Below the pieces are notes generated by a model. That model worked only from the letters and a program-made list of their open reading frames with translations. It searched no databases and was not told the DNA's origin. A DNA stretch of 64,000 nucleotides, taken from JADMIH01 sp036399775. GTDB lineage: Bacteria > Chloroflexota > Chloroflexia > QHBQ01 > JADMIH01. The DNA lies in assembly GCA_036399775.1 (NCBI GenBank), contig DASWMJ010000089.1:248001-312000 (forward strand). The letters run 5' to 3'. Positions 26,152 to 35,514 of the stretch are shown one piece after another; the first letter of the stretch is position 1, and every line of letters starts with the position of its first letter. The position numbers and the translations under genes were made by a program.

Positions 26152-27594
26152 ATGACCGGCATCTCTACCGGCCCTGACACGGAACAGGTAGCGGGCATGC
26201 AGACCGGGGGGCGTTCCCCGCGTGGTAAGCTTGTAGAGCGTGGTGCCCTGTTGGCGCTCGTAGTCCTCTACCTGGCAGCTTCGTGCGGCTTCGCCTTAGT
26301 GACTCCCTACCCGGAAGCGCCCGACGAATACGGGCACCTGCAATACGTCGAGCACATAGTTCGTTTTGGCACACTACCCACAATCGCTAGAGAATCTTAC
26401 ACTTACGAAGCGCTCCAGGCCCCCCTCTACTATATGGTTGGCGCGGGCTTTATATCCGTGGGCAGAGTGGTTTCTGGACAGAAACTAAACTCGCTCCTTA
26501 CACCCTGGCCGCAGCTTAATCCAGACTTCAAAGAGGGTGTGACCTATGCCGTCATGATCCACCCGCCCGAAGATCGCTGGGCCTTCTGGGTCTATGCCCT
26601 GCGGGCCTACTCCATCGTGCTGGGTACCGGCGTGGTTATCCTGACCTACGCTACGGCGCGCGTATTGGTGCCCTGGCCCGCGCCTGCCGCCGTCCCTATC
26701 ATGTCGGCTGCCTTTGCCGCGCTGATTCCCCAGGCGAACTTTATCCGCGGCAGCATTTCCAACGAGAATATGGCATCTCTCGCAGGCGCGCTGCTCCTGT
26801 GGCTGCTTGCGCTACATCTCGCCCGGCCTTATCACTCCCGCCGCGCCCTGTGGATCGGCGCAGCGCTGGGACTCGGCCTGCTATCTAAAGTGATTATCGT
26901 AGCGCTTGTGCCTGTCGTGCTCTGGACGCTGTGGGTTAAGTGCGCGGGGCAGTTGCGCCTGTGCCTGCGCGATACAGCCGTCATGGGCGCTGCCGCCACG
27001 CTGGTGTGCGGGTGGCTGTATGCCTACAGGTGGATAGTCTACGGCGACCCTCTGGCCTACACGGCATCTCGTGAGGTCACACAGAGAAGCCCGTTTCAGT
27101 TGGCCGATCTCTTCTGGTTCCAGGAACCTTTTCGCGCCGTCCTGTGGAAATCGTTCTGGGGTAACTATGGCTGGCAGCAAATCTGGATGCCCGACCTGGT
27201 ATACCATGTCTTTATGGCAATCACTCTAATGGCGGTAGCGGGTGGCGTTTATCTCTTGTTGAGGCGCGCCCTCACGCCCGCCCAGAGCGCCATGTGCGCG
27301 ATGCTGCTCATGTCTCTCCTGATGATCTATATCCTGGTGGTCATTATCAATACCAGCCAGGTAATCTGGCAGGGACGCGAGATGTACCCTGTATTGTCGG
27401 GCATGTGCGTGCTCCTGGGGTTGGGTATGGGCGGCGTGGCGTTTGGTCGCCGCGCCCTCGTAGCGCCTCTGCAACCCTTGCCTGCCCTGCGAAGGTATGC
27501 AAGGTCCACTGTGCTAGCATTGGCAGTTCTCTTCCTTCTGAGTGTGAATGTTTATTCTATCTTCTGGCTAGTCCTCCCTGCCCTCAACCCCTGA
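26152..27594 (+). CDS. Multipass membrane glycosyltransferase-like protein (GT-C/GT39 type)
   Basis: An integral membrane protein with about ten hydrophobic segments. The first extracytoplasmic loop has PEAPDEYGHLQYVEHIV, the acidic D-E motif at the catalytic site of GT-C enzymes such as dolichyl-phosphate-mannose transferases, followed by YEALQAPLYY. It probably moves a sugar from a lipid carrier to a protein or glycan at the outer face; donor and acceptor are unknown. In-frame starts are TTG 26134, ATG 26137 and ATG 26152. I prefer 26152 because a TATAAT box covers the earlier ones, which would make the message nearly leaderless. Confidence 0.75.
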   Translation: MTGISTGPDTEQVAGMQTGGRSPRGKLVERGALLALVVLYLAASCGFALVTPYPEAPDEYGHLQYVEHIVRFGTLPTIARESYTYEALQAPLYYMVGAGFISVGRVVSGQKLNSLLTPWPQLNPDFKEGVTYAVMIHPPEDRWAFWVYALRAYSIVLGTGVVILTYATARVLVPWPAPAAVPIMSAAFAALIPQANFIRGSISNENMASLAGALLLWLLALHLARPYHSRRALWIGAALGLGLLSKVIIVALVPVVLWTLWVKCAGQLRLCLRDTAVMGAAATLVCGWLYAYRWIVYGDPLAYTASREVTQRSPFQLADLFWFQEPFRAVLWKSFWGNYGWQQIWMPDLVYHVFMAITLMAVAGGVYLLLRRALTPAQSAMCAMLLMSLLMIYILVVIINTSQVIWQGREMYPVLSGMCVLLGLGMGGVAFGRRALVAPLQPLPALRRYARSTVLALAVLFLLSVNVYSIFWLVLPALNP

Positions 27595-27630
27595 CTCTTT
27601 CGCATGTGTTCAGCCTTCAAGAGGGAGTCT

Positions 27631-27671
27631 AAACAAGAAAATAGGCGGCGCAGCCGCCCATTTTCTTGTTT
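27631..27671. terminator. Bidirectional terminator hairpin
   Basis: A 19-bp stem with one mismatch and a 3-nt loop (arms AAACAAGAAAATAGGCGGC and its complement) lies between convergent genes. T-rich tracts follow on both strands. A 27-bp segment just after it (27680-27706) recurs inverted beside the hairpin at 31181-31231. Confidence 0.75.
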
Positions 27672-27713
27672 TTGAAATAAAGATTTTGCGCCTGGCAAGC
27701 GTAAAAGCCTAAA

Positions 27714-28916
27714 TTACGATGCCTCATGGTTATTTGGATGTTTGGCCCAGGCAAGCAGTCGCTGGCCTGCTGCGTCCAGGGTTTCGTCCCGCTTGGCGAA
27801 GCACCAGCGTGCCAGGTTGGCCCCGTTGGCGGGGTCCTGGTAGAAAGCGGAGGGAGGAATGCAGGCAACGCCTACTTCGGCGGTCATGTGTTTGGCGAAG
27901 TGAACGTCATCCTCGAAGCTGAGGTGGGATATGTCGGACATTATGAAGAACGTGCCCTGTGGGCGGATGGGCTTCAGGCCCGCCGCTTCTAGGTAGGATG
28001 CCAGCTTGTCGAGGCGAGCGGTGTATTCGGTGAGCAGGGTGTGATAGTAGCCCCTCTCTTCGGCGCTTTCGATTGCCATGCCTACCGCCTCTTGCAGAGG
28101 AGAGGCAGAGGCGAAAGTGACGAACTGGTGTATGCGCCTGATTGCTTCCGACAGGTCGGGTGGGGCCAGTATGTAGCCTACCTTCCAGCCCGTTACGGAG
28201 AAGGTCTTGGCGACCGAGTTGATTGTCACGGTGCGCTCGCGCATGCCGGGCAGGGTTGCCAGCGAGATATGTTTGTTATCATCGAAGACCAGGTGCTCGT
28301 ATACCTCGTCGGTAATAGCGAGTGTGTCAAAGCGTTGGCATAGCTCCGCTATCAGGCGTAGCTCGTCCATGCCGAATACTTTGCCGGTGGGGTTGTGGGG
28401 TGTGTTGACCAGGATGGCGCGGGTGCGCTCGTTGAACAAGGATGTGATGTAGTCGTGGTCGAAGCGCCAGTCGGGCGGCCGCAGAGTGACGTACCTGGGC
28501 ACGCCGCCCGCTATCTGTATGCCTGGAACGTATGAGTCGTAGTAAGGCTCGAAGACGATAACTTCATCGCCTGGATTGATGAGAGCTTGCAAAGTGTCGA
28601 AGATGGCCTCGGTGGCCCCGCTCGTGACCGTTACCTCGCGGTTCTCATCGAAGTTGAGGCCCATGTGACGCTCTGCTTTAGCGACTATGGCCTTCCTCAG
28701 CCGTGTCGCGCCGTGACTTATCGCGTACTGGTTGATGTCGCGTGCTATGGCTTCCTGGGCGGCCTCTTTGAGCCATTCGGGCGCGGGGAAGTCGGGGAAG
28801 CCCTGTGACAGGTTGACGGCCCGGTGCTCAAGGGCAAGCCTGCTCATTTCGGAGAAGATGGACACGCCAATTCGGTGAACGCGGTGCGCCATGCGAGAGA
28901 GATCGTCAGAGGACAT
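27714..28916 (-). CDS. PLP-dependent aminotransferase, class I/II
   Basis: Fold-type I aminotransferase, 400 aa, close in pattern to the methionine/kynurenine group (YbdL-like). The PLP lysine lies in SVAKTFSVTGWKVGY; NTPHNPTGKVF and DEVYEHLVFDD are the cofactor-binding segments, and RWCFAKRDETLD carries the C-terminal substrate-carboxylate arginine. Start ATG 28916 follows CAGGAG. The amino donor cannot be fixed from sequence. It is convergent with the GT-C gene and shares the terminator above. Confidence 0.88.
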   Translation of the reverse strand: MSSDDLSRMAHRVHRIGVSIFSEMSRLALEHRAVNLSQGFPDFPAPEWLKEAAQEAIARDINQYAISHGATRLRKAIVAKAERHMGLNFDENREVTVTSGATEAIFDTLQALINPGDEVIVFEPYYDSYVPGIQIAGGVPRYVTLRPPDWRFDHDYITSLFNERTRAILVNTPHNPTGKVFGMDELRLIAELCQRFDTLAITDEVYEHLVFDDNKHISLATLPGMRERTVTINSVAKTFSVTGWKVGYILAPPDLSEAIRRIHQFVTFASASPLQEAVGMAIESAEERGYYHTLLTEYTARLDKLASYLEAAGLKPIRPQGTFFIMSDISHLSFEDDVHFAKHMTAEVGVACIPPSAFYQDPANGANLARWCFAKRDETLDAAGQRLLAWAKHPNNHEAS

Positions 28917-28983
28917 GGGTAGCTCTCCTGGTTTGAAGAGTGTGGGGGTAAAGCATTATAGCATAGTGCGGGGGCACGTTCCT

Positions 28984-29012
28984 TGCGTGAAACGTGAGAC
29001 CTGAAACGTGAA
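28984..29012. repeat. CGTGAAAC-type spacer repeat
   Basis: Three imperfect CGTGAAAC/CCTGAAAC units upstream of the aminotransferase, of the same type as 6054-6076. Confidence 0.5.
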
Positions 29013-29104
29013 TATTTGGGGTGTGATCGGTTATTGGGTGAAGGCTGAGAGCGTTCTGAGTGGTTTTGTGCTCAGACGATTATTCTTTAGTTGGGAGGAA
29101 TTGC

Positions 29105-29662
29105 TTGAGACGAGCGAATGATAATCGGAGCCAGGGGATCGATTGGGGGTTGATGGCGAAGACGGCGTTGATTAGTTTCGCGGCGGCGCTGGGGGTGTCG
29201 GGCGGGACGAACGTGGTGATGCTTATCACTAAGAACGACCTGATTAAGGAGCACCGCCCTACCCTTACATTCCGCTCGGCGATATTCGGCGATGGGGTGA
29301 TTTTACCGTTCATCAACTGCCTGATGATGAATGGCTTCAAGCTGTGGAAGCCACGCCTGTCGGCTCGGACGGCGCTGGTCCCGGTGGTGGGGGGCAGCGC
29401 CGTTTCTCTGATGTTTCACATAGCCCAGGGGAAGGGCGGCATGGTGAACTGGACGATGACCAAGCCCTGGCACTGGAACTTGCTGGGGTATTACCACTTT
29501 GTCTACATGGCGACCCAGTTCTCTTACATGCTGCTCTACTTTACCCAGCTTGCAGGCCACTGGAAAGAGGGAGAGATCACTGACACTCAGAAGCGAGACC
29601 TTGCCCTGATAACCGCCAACCTCGCCGCTTTCGGCATCCTGCTCTACACCGACTACTACTAA
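29105..29662 (+). CDS. Hypothetical multipass membrane protein
   Basis: About five hydrophobic segments (from AKTALISFAAALGVSGG to ANLAAFGILLYTDYY). No family is recognised with confidence. The start is TTG 29105, with GGGAGG 7 nt upstream, giving 185 aa; ATG 29153 is an alternative. The frame is open back to 29060 but lacks a site there. It stands alone between divergent and convergent neighbours. Confidence 0.6.
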   Translation: MRRANDNRSQGIDWGLMAKTALISFAAALGVSGGTNVVMLITKNDLIKEHRPTLTFRSAIFGDGVILPFINCLMMNGFKLWKPRLSARTALVPVVGGSAVSLMFHIAQGKGGMVNWTMTKPWHWNLLGYYHFVYMATQFSYMLLYFTQLAGHWKEGEITDTQKRDLALITANLAAFGILLYTDYY

Positions 29663-29663
29663 A

Positions 29664-29748
29664 CCAATTTTGAATTTTGAGTTGTGAATTTTGAATTATC
29701 AGTTAGATGCAATCAATTCAAAATTCAGAACTCAAAATTCAAAATTGT
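29664..29748. repeat. AT-rich spacer with AATTCAAAATT units
   Basis: Same family as 20302-20411; direct and inverted AATTTTGAATT units that could fold into a hairpin between convergent genes. Confidence 0.6.
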
Positions 29749-29749
29749 G

Positions 29750-30235
29750 TCATGGGCAGCATTTCAGCTCGAAGTCGAGGATGCGCCAGCCGGGGCCGCG
29801 CTCTACCATGCGGGCGGCGATTATTTCTGTCACCTGCCAGCCTTCCTCCGGGCCGGGGGTGGGTTGGCCCGCAGGTGTCATGGGCCGTATCCTGCCGGAT
29901 ATGGTCTCGCGTATCTCGCCGTTGCCCAGGTCCAGGAGGTCCGATTTTCCCTTCTGGACCTCGTAGCGTCTCAGCCGGATTGAGGCCTGCTTAATGGAGT
30001 CGTTGAGGGCGGGCGAGGGCGTGACCAGGCCGGGCGCGAGGTAGGCGCGAGCGTCGTCAAGCTCGCCCGCCCTGAGATGGAGCAGGAAGTTAGAGAGTGA
30101 GCCTGACGGTATCCGCGTAGATTGCAGTTGCTCCAGGCAGCCCGATAGCACGGACAGGCACAACACGGCACACAGGAGTGCCGTAACTTTTGCGCGGGGC
30201 GTGGTCTTAGTCTTGCTCAAGGATGTGGGGCGCAC
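29750..30235 (-). CDS. Putative lipoprotein
   Basis: A 161-aa protein with a type II signal peptide: basic start, hydrophobic core (VTALLCAVLCLSVLSGC) and lipobox LSGC, with the lipidated Cys near residue 33. The mature part has no domain that I recognise; it ends with a paired Cys (ELKCCP). It probably sits on the outer face of the membrane. Start ATG 30235. Confidence 0.65.
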   Translation of the reverse strand: MRPTSLSKTKTTPRAKVTALLCAVLCLSVLSGCLEQLQSTRIPSGSLSNFLLHLRAGELDDARAYLAPGLVTPSPALNDSIKQASIRLRRYEVQKGKSDLLDLGNGEIRETISGRIRPMTPAGQPTPGPEEGWQVTEIIAARMVERGPGWRILDFELKCCP

Positions 30236-30302
30236 ACTACATCATACGCAATAAGTGTGATGTATTGCCAGAGCCATCAGCAAGCTAGATTGGAAGCCGG
30301 CC

Positions 30303-30530
30303 ATGCCTTACGACCAGATTGGTAAGCTGTTAGTTGTATTCGGCGCAGTGATAGTTGTGGTGGGGATAGTGTTTCTCATCTTCGGCGGGAACATCGTGGG
30401 CCGATTGCCTGGGGACATCACTCTGGCAAGGGGCAACTTTACATGCATAGCGCCCCTTGCCACTATGCTCATACTGAGCATTCTTCTGACGATCATCGTG
30501 AATGTGGTGCTTCGACTCCTCAACAGATAA
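30303..30530 (+). CDS. DUF2905 family small membrane protein
   Basis: 75 aa with two membrane helices around a conserved loop (GGNIVGRLPGDITLARGNFT) that is characteristic of DUF2905. The function of the family is unknown. It begins at ATG 30303 and stands alone. Confidence 0.8.
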   Translation: MPYDQIGKLLVVFGAVIVVVGIVFLIFGGNIVGRLPGDITLARGNFTCIAPLATMLILSILLTIIVNVVLRLLNR

Positions 30531-30605
30531 TTCATAGTAATGTAACTGTGCGGGTATGCCTGGTAGATGATGCCTTTCTGCCACCACGAATAAGTGTCAG
30601 GCGTA

Positions 30606-31097
30606 TCACTCGTCCTCTTCCGAGCGAGCGACGATAGAAGGCTCGCCCGCTTGCGAGGGTCGGCGGCGATTTTCGGCGCTCTTGAGAACGTGCAGGGCGA
30701 ACCACGTCAGCATGGTAGTGAACACGGCCAGGGAGAACATGCCCAATCCGGCCACGATGCCTATGGAGGCGGTGATCCAGATGCTTGAGGCGGTTGTCAG
30801 GCCGCGCACCGTGGAGCCTGTGCGGAAGATCGTGCCCGCGCCCAGGAAGCCGATACCGGTGATGATCTGCGCCGCGAGCCGCGCGGGGTCGCGCACCGTG
30901 CCCAGGTTGTCGAACCCGTAGACGGAAGCCACCGTGAAGCAGGCGGAACCTGCCGACACCAGCATATGAGTGCGCAGACCGGCAGGTCGCTGCACGCGCT
31001 CCCTCTCGAAACCTACCACCCCACCCAGTATGAAGGCGAGCAAGACCCGCGAAACGGTAATGAGGTCTATGTCCCTGAATATGAAGATGCTCTCCAT
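30606..31097 (-). CDS. MgtC/SapB-family membrane protein
   Basis: A 163-aa protein with four or five membrane helices and the MgtC signature (GGVVGFERERVQRPAGLRTHMLVSAGSA, then GIGFLGAGTIFRTGSTVRGLTTASSIWITASIG). MgtC proteins affect magnesium homeostasis and virulence in some pathogens; in environmental bacteria the role is not settled. The start is ATG 31097, 7 nt after AGGAGG; the frame extends to 31160 without a site. Transcribed alone. Confidence 0.88.
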   Translation of the reverse strand: MESIFIFRDIDLITVSRVLLAFILGGVVGFERERVQRPAGLRTHMLVSAGSACFTVASVYGFDNLGTVRDPARLAAQIITGIGFLGAGTIFRTGSTVRGLTTASSIWITASIGIVAGLGMFSLAVFTTMLTWFALHVLKSAENRRRPSQAGEPSIVARSEEDE

Positions 31098-31180
31098 ACG
31101 CGTCCTCCTTAGATAGAGGGCATTATAGTCCGCTTCTACGCCGGGAGCATGAAAAGACACATCCGTGTGAAAGAAAAATG

Positions 31181-31231
31181 TTCAAAAAGAGGAAAACGGT
31201 CGGCTGCGCCGACCGTTTTCCTCTTTTTGAA
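31181..31231. repeat. Perfect 24-bp hairpin
   Basis: A 24-bp perfect stem with a 3-nt loop (arms beginning TTCAAAAAGAGG). It could end transcription of the cytochrome gene on the minus strand. The adjoining 31236-31263 resembles, in reverse, the segment next to the hairpin at 27631. Confidence 0.75.
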
Positions 31232-31300
31232 CTAAAATTTCACGCTTGCCACGCGCAAATCTTAAAATTCGGGATGTCTCATGGCCCTGGCCCCTGACTC

Positions 31301-31861
31301 CTATTCGCCTTTTATGGAGCGGATGTATGCTACCAGGTTCCAGAGTTCTTCTTCGCTATGGAAGCCGTTGGGGAAGTCTTTGCCCCAGGCGGGCATGCCG
31401 GTCAGGTTGACGCCGTGAGCGATTAGCCAGTAGATTTGCCCATCGCTCTTGGTTTGAGTGCGCGCAGCGGTCAGGTCGGAGGCGGGGGGGTACATCGCCA
31501 TGCCGAGCTGGGCATCACCCTTGCCGGTGCGGCCATGGCAGAGGGAGCATTCAACCTCGAACAGCTCGCGCCCCTTCTGGATAGCGTCGGCCTGGCCCTG
31601 GCCGGAACGCATGGCCTGGGGAATGCGCAGGTCGGCATATTCACCTGGGACCGCGAGCATGCGGAGGCCGAGGTCAGATATGGCTGCTTCACCGGGCAGG
31701 GGGGTCTCCTCCCGGAGTACAATCATGCCCATCAGACCGGCTGAGGCACCGGCTCCCCCCAGGAGCACCAGCAGCAGTATTATCCAGCAGCCACAACCGC
31801 GACTCTCTTTTTTCTTTGACGTATCCTCGCTTTCAGCATCGGCTTCCCGTCGTGTATCCAA
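31301..31861 (-). CDS. Membrane-anchored cytochrome c
   Basis: One N-terminal membrane anchor (CWIILLLVLLGGAGASAGLMG) precedes a single class I cytochrome c domain. Heme attachment is at CSLCH (CxxCH), and the probable distal ligand is the Met in NLTGMPAWG. The 186-aa protein likely carries electrons on the outer face of the membrane. TTG 31861 is the best start because AGGAGG lies 7 nt upstream; an earlier TTG at 31879 would put that site inside the gene. Partners are not encoded nearby. Confidence 0.87.
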   Translation of the reverse strand: MDTRREADAESEDTSKKKESRGCGCWIILLLVLLGGAGASAGLMGMIVLREETPLPGEAAISDLGLRMLAVPGEYADLRIPQAMRSGQGQADAIQKGRELFEVECSLCHGRTGKGDAQLGMAMYPPASDLTAARTQTKSDGQIYWLIAHGVNLTGMPAWGKDFPNGFHSEEELWNLVAYIRSIKGE

Positions 31862-31925
31862 CTGTGTAACCTCCTGCAAAGGGTATTTGTGGATTTATGA
31901 GCAATAAGGTGCCTGTTACGCGAGA

Positions 31926-32519
31926 TTAATGCTCGTGGAACACCTTCTCCCCCGCCCTGATCTCGACCGGCAGGCTGTTCTCACCCGGCGGCAGAGGGCA
32001 TGAATAGTAAGGGCTGTACGCGCAGTAGGGGTTGTAGGCGCGATTGAAGTCGAGCACATATTCGTCGGATGCGCGCTTATTCAGGTCAATATAGCGCCCG
32101 GCCCCGTACGTCTCCTTGCCGGAGGTCTTATCGCGGAAGGGCACGAAAAGCCTGTTGCCGTGCAGAGGCTCATCGGACGGAGGCATGAAAGCGGTCAGGC
32201 GCAACGGCTGTCCGTCTATATCGAATTCCAACCGGCCTATGCGCGTGTACTCCTTGTAATCGCCCGTCGTGGTCTGCACCCTGAATATGCCGGGGTTTGC
32301 TTCGGGCATGAGCCTGGCGACCACGCGATACTTCAGGTCCACCGGGTAATAATTCGCGCCTTTGAAGTCCTCCCTGTCCTCCGGCAGCAGGGGCGAGCTT
32401 TCATGCTCCTTGAGGAACTTATCTTTTTGCCTGCGCGCCGCCTCTAGCTGGCGGGCGACGGCGTCATCTTCAGGCGGGCCACTATGCCCGGCCTGGTGTG
32501 TATGTGTAGAGTCTGTCAT
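31926..32519 (-). CDS. DUF1684 family protein
   Basis: A 197-aa protein with the DUF1684 pattern: SPLLPEDREDFKGANYYPVD near the start, then GRLEFDIDGQPLRLTAF, and a C-terminal RAYNPYCAYSPYYSCPLPPGENSLPVEI. No enzymatic role is established for the family. No signal peptide is obvious. It lies 64 bp upstream of the cytochrome gene on the same strand and may be cotranscribed. Confidence 0.82.
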   Translation of the reverse strand: MTDSTHTHQAGHSGPPEDDAVARQLEAARRQKDKFLKEHESSPLLPEDREDFKGANYYPVDLKYRVVARLMPEANPGIFRVQTTTGDYKEYTRIGRLEFDIDGQPLRLTAFMPPSDEPLHGNRLFVPFRDKTSGKETYGAGRYIDLNKRASDEYVLDFNRAYNPYCAYSPYYSCPLPPGENSLPVEIRAGEKVFHEH

Positions 32520-33119
32520 CCCTTTCTCCTATGTGCGCTGCTTCATATATCTCAGCGCTCTCGATTATATCATACCATGAGCGTCAATCGGGTAGGTATG
32601 CTCATTAGGGGCTGTGTCAAAGTCGCGCTTCCTACTTGTGCAGCCCAAACCAAGAGAAGTTTTCTTTTGTCTTTGTGGCAAAATTGGCGGCTTCGCCGCC
32701 AATTTTGCCACAAAGACAATTTCCTTTTCTAGTGGTATGACGTTTTCGCGACCTGGGCACGGCCAGAGGGAAAAGGGATCGAGTATCAAAGATGGAAAGG
32801 ACCTGCACGAGGTCCATACAGATTAGCGTCAGCATCCGGGTTGGCCGGGGTGGCCGCAGCATAGTTGCAGCTTGCTGGCCCTTATCCACATATTCTTTGC
32901 TATATATTTCAGCTTCCTATCTATGGACATCGCCTTCTCTAAGTTTCGGGTGTATTTCTTTATGCTTGTCTTATCTTCGCGTCGTGGACTGCACATGGGC
33001 GTGGTCGCTCCTGGTTGCTATAGTGTGCCCTCGTTGTGTGATTTAGCATGATATATGCCGCTTGCACTACCGAGGCAGCACAGGCGGCATATAAACTCTA
33101 TGCACTCCGTATTTATCTT
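32520..33119. other. 600-bp gene-free spacer with a perfect hairpin at 32667-32719
   Basis: Two 25-bp perfect arms (32667-32691 and 32695-32719) around a TTC loop, with a GGCGGC/GCCGCC core like the other two large hairpins. The remaining sequence, up to the end of the MMPL gene, carries no frame with protein-like composition. Confidence 0.7.
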
Positions 33120-35453
33120 TTAGACCATCGCCTCATCTCGCTTGAGGGGTGCGGGTACCTGAGCAGGCGCCTCTGCCGCCGCCTCATGCTCGACTTCGCT
33201 CATGCCTATGCGGTTGTAGAGCCTGGCGAGCGGGGCGGGCGCCCACCAGTTGTATTTGCCCATCAGGCGCATGGAGGCGGAGACCAGGAGGGTGCGCACT
33301 ATTGTGGCGTCCACCAGGATAGCGAGGCCGAGGCCCACGCCGATCTGCTTGATGAAAAGTATCTCGCCGGTAGCGAAGCTGCCTATGACTACGAATAGGA
33401 GGAGGGCGGCGCTGGTGATAATCGCGCCGGTCTTCTGGACGCCTGATGCCACCGAGGCAGTCACGTCCTTCGTGCGGTCGTAGTGCTCCTTGATACGGCT
33501 CAGCAGGAAGACTTCGTAGTCCATCGAGAGGCCGAACGCGATTGCGAAGATGAGGACAGGCTGCGTGCCGTCGATGCTGCCCAGGGGAGTAAAGCCCAGC
33601 CAATCAGCGAAGTGCCCATCCTGGAATATCCACACGAGCGCGCCAAAGCTGGCCGACAGCGACAGGATGTTCAGAAGCACGGCTTTCAGAGGCACGACGA
33701 TGCTCCCCAGCATCAGGAAGAGCAGGATAAAGATGACCGCGACTACTATCAAGAGGGCTACCGGCACGCTCGCCGCCAGGCTGCCGAGGAAGTCTACCAA
33801 CGATGCGCTGAGGCCGCCTACCTGCACGCTCATGCCTGCGGGCGCGGGCAGGGCGCGTATGCCGCGCACAAGCTCTTCGCTCTGCGGGGAGAGGGGGTCG
33901 CTGTCGTACAGCACCGAAACCAGGGTGTAGCCACCCCGCGCAAAGCGTTCAGCAGCCACCCGCGCTTGTGGGTTCTGCGAGAGGCCGGCCTCGGAGTAGA
34001 ACTGCTGGTAGGCGGCCTTATCCAAGCTAGAGTCGAGCGTCACGAGGCTGTCAATTCTGCGCACTCCGGGCAATTCTTCCAGCCTGCGCGTGTAATCGTA
34101 CAGGGCGGAGATGCCGGTTGGACTGAGCATAGCGCCATCCGTGCGTACGACAATCTGCATAGGCACCGTCTCGTTGCGCGGGAACTGCGATTCGAGCACT
34201 TCGCTCACCACGCGGCTGTCGCGGCCCGCGGGGAGGCTGCGTGCGTCCGGGATAGAGAGGTTGATGCGCAGGAAGGGCAGTCCGGCGATGAGCAGGGGTA
34301 TGACGGTGAGGGCGAGCACGATACCGGGCCGCCGCATCACCAGTTCGCTGATACGGTACCAGAAGCCGCTCTGCGGGTTTGCGACAGGGGCAGTAGCAGG
34401 CCGGCCGCGCCTCCGCAGCCTGAGCAGGGAGCCGATTGAGAGGGAGTTTACCCTGTGGCCCAGCAGCGCGAGGGAAGCGGGTAGAATGGTGAGGGTAGCC
34501 AGCAGCGCCACGAGCACAGCCGCCGCGCCGCCCAGCCCCATGCTTTGCAGGAACATCTGCGGGAAGACCATCAGGCTCATCAGGCTGATGGCGACCGTCA
34601 ATGCGCTGAAGACGACAGTACGCCCGGCGGTCTGCATCGTTTTGGCGAGGGCGGCCGACACGTCGCCGTCGTGACGGGTTAGCTCCTCGCGGAAGCGGCT
34701 GACCATGAAGAGGCTGTAATCTATCGCCAGGCCCAGGCCGAGCATGGTGATGACGTTGATGGCGAAGATAGAGACATCCGCGAAGTTGGTGGTCAGCTTC
34801 AGGATGAGGAACGAGCCGAGGATTACTGTGCCGCCGATAGCCAGGGGGAGCGAGGCGGCTATCAGGCTGCCGAAGATGACTATCAACAGCAAGGCAAGTA
34901 TTGGGAAGGTCATGCTCTCAGCCTTCTCAAGGTCTCGCTGCACCTGCTCGTTGATCTCCTCGTTGATCGCGGGCCGCCCGCCCAGGCGCACCTGCAAGTT
35001 GTTACTGGTGAGGAGGGGGCGCAACTCCTTCATGTGCTCCATCTGGGCCTCGTCGTCGCCCGCCAGTCCAACGACAGCGTAGGTGCTCTTGCGGTCCTGC
35101 GAGACAAACTGGGGCGCGCCGGTGTTGTAGAAGGTTGAGATTGTGCCTATCTCAGGGCGGCCCGACAGCTTCGCCAGAGTGGCTTCTACTTCCGCTTTGT
35201 AGCCTGCGCTCTGTACGGTTGAACCGTCGGCGGACGTGAATAGGACCAATAGCGCGCCTTCGTCCCGGCCAAGCTGCTCGTGCATAGCCCTCTGCGCCCT
35301 GGTTGATTCGGCGTTGGGGTCCTCGAAGCCCCCGTTCTTGAGGTCACCGAATACGGTCGTGCCGTAGAGGGCGCTGGCGATAACGAAGATGAACCCTACC
35401 AGTAAGACGAGCCAGCGCCGCCTGTAGATGAACCTTCCTAGTGTCGCGAACAT
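33120..35453 (-). CDS. MMPL-family RND transporter
   Basis: A 777-aa membrane transporter built from two similar halves, each with one membrane helix, a large external domain and five clustered helices. The paired motif GLAIDYSLFMVSRFREE (first half) and FGLSMDYEVFLLSRIKE (second half) is the proton-relay segment of MMPL proteins. These export lipids or hydrophobic compounds. The start is ATG 35453, with TAGGAG 8 nt upstream; the frame runs to 35471. It is the last gene of a TetR-epimerase-MMPL run, so the operator upstream probably controls it. Confidence 0.9.
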   Translation of the reverse strand: MFATLGRFIYRRRWLVLLVGFIFVIASALYGTTVFGDLKNGGFEDPNAESTRAQRAMHEQLGRDEGALLVLFTSADGSTVQSAGYKAEVEATLAKLSGRPEIGTISTFYNTGAPQFVSQDRKSTYAVVGLAGDDEAQMEHMKELRPLLTSNNLQVRLGGRPAINEEINEQVQRDLEKAESMTFPILALLLIVIFGSLIAASLPLAIGGTVILGSFLILKLTTNFADVSIFAINVITMLGLGLAIDYSLFMVSRFREELTRHDGDVSAALAKTMQTAGRTVVFSALTVAISLMSLMVFPQMFLQSMGLGGAAAVLVALLATLTILPASLALLGHRVNSLSIGSLLRLRRRGRPATAPVANPQSGFWYRISELVMRRPGIVLALTVIPLLIAGLPFLRINLSIPDARSLPAGRDSRVVSEVLESQFPRNETVPMQIVVRTDGAMLSPTGISALYDYTRRLEELPGVRRIDSLVTLDSSLDKAAYQQFYSEAGLSQNPQARVAAERFARGGYTLVSVLYDSDPLSPQSEELVRGIRALPAPAGMSVQVGGLSASLVDFLGSLAASVPVALLIVVAVIFILLFLMLGSIVVPLKAVLLNILSLSASFGALVWIFQDGHFADWLGFTPLGSIDGTQPVLIFAIAFGLSMDYEVFLLSRIKEHYDRTKDVTASVASGVQKTGAIITSAALLLFVVIGSFATGEILFIKQIGVGLGLAILVDATIVRTLLVSASMRLMGKYNWWAPAPLARLYNRIGMSEVEHEAAAEAPAQVPAPLKRDEAMV

Positions 35454-35514
35454 TCTTTTGCTCCTATACAAATGATTTTTTTATCCGCCGAAGTTGAAAT
35501 CTGTACACCCTGTG

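Noticed and set aside
33483..34439. 318-codon frame on the plus strand
   Set aside because: It is antisense to the MMPL transporter gene, has atypical composition and no domain; the minus-strand gene is clear.
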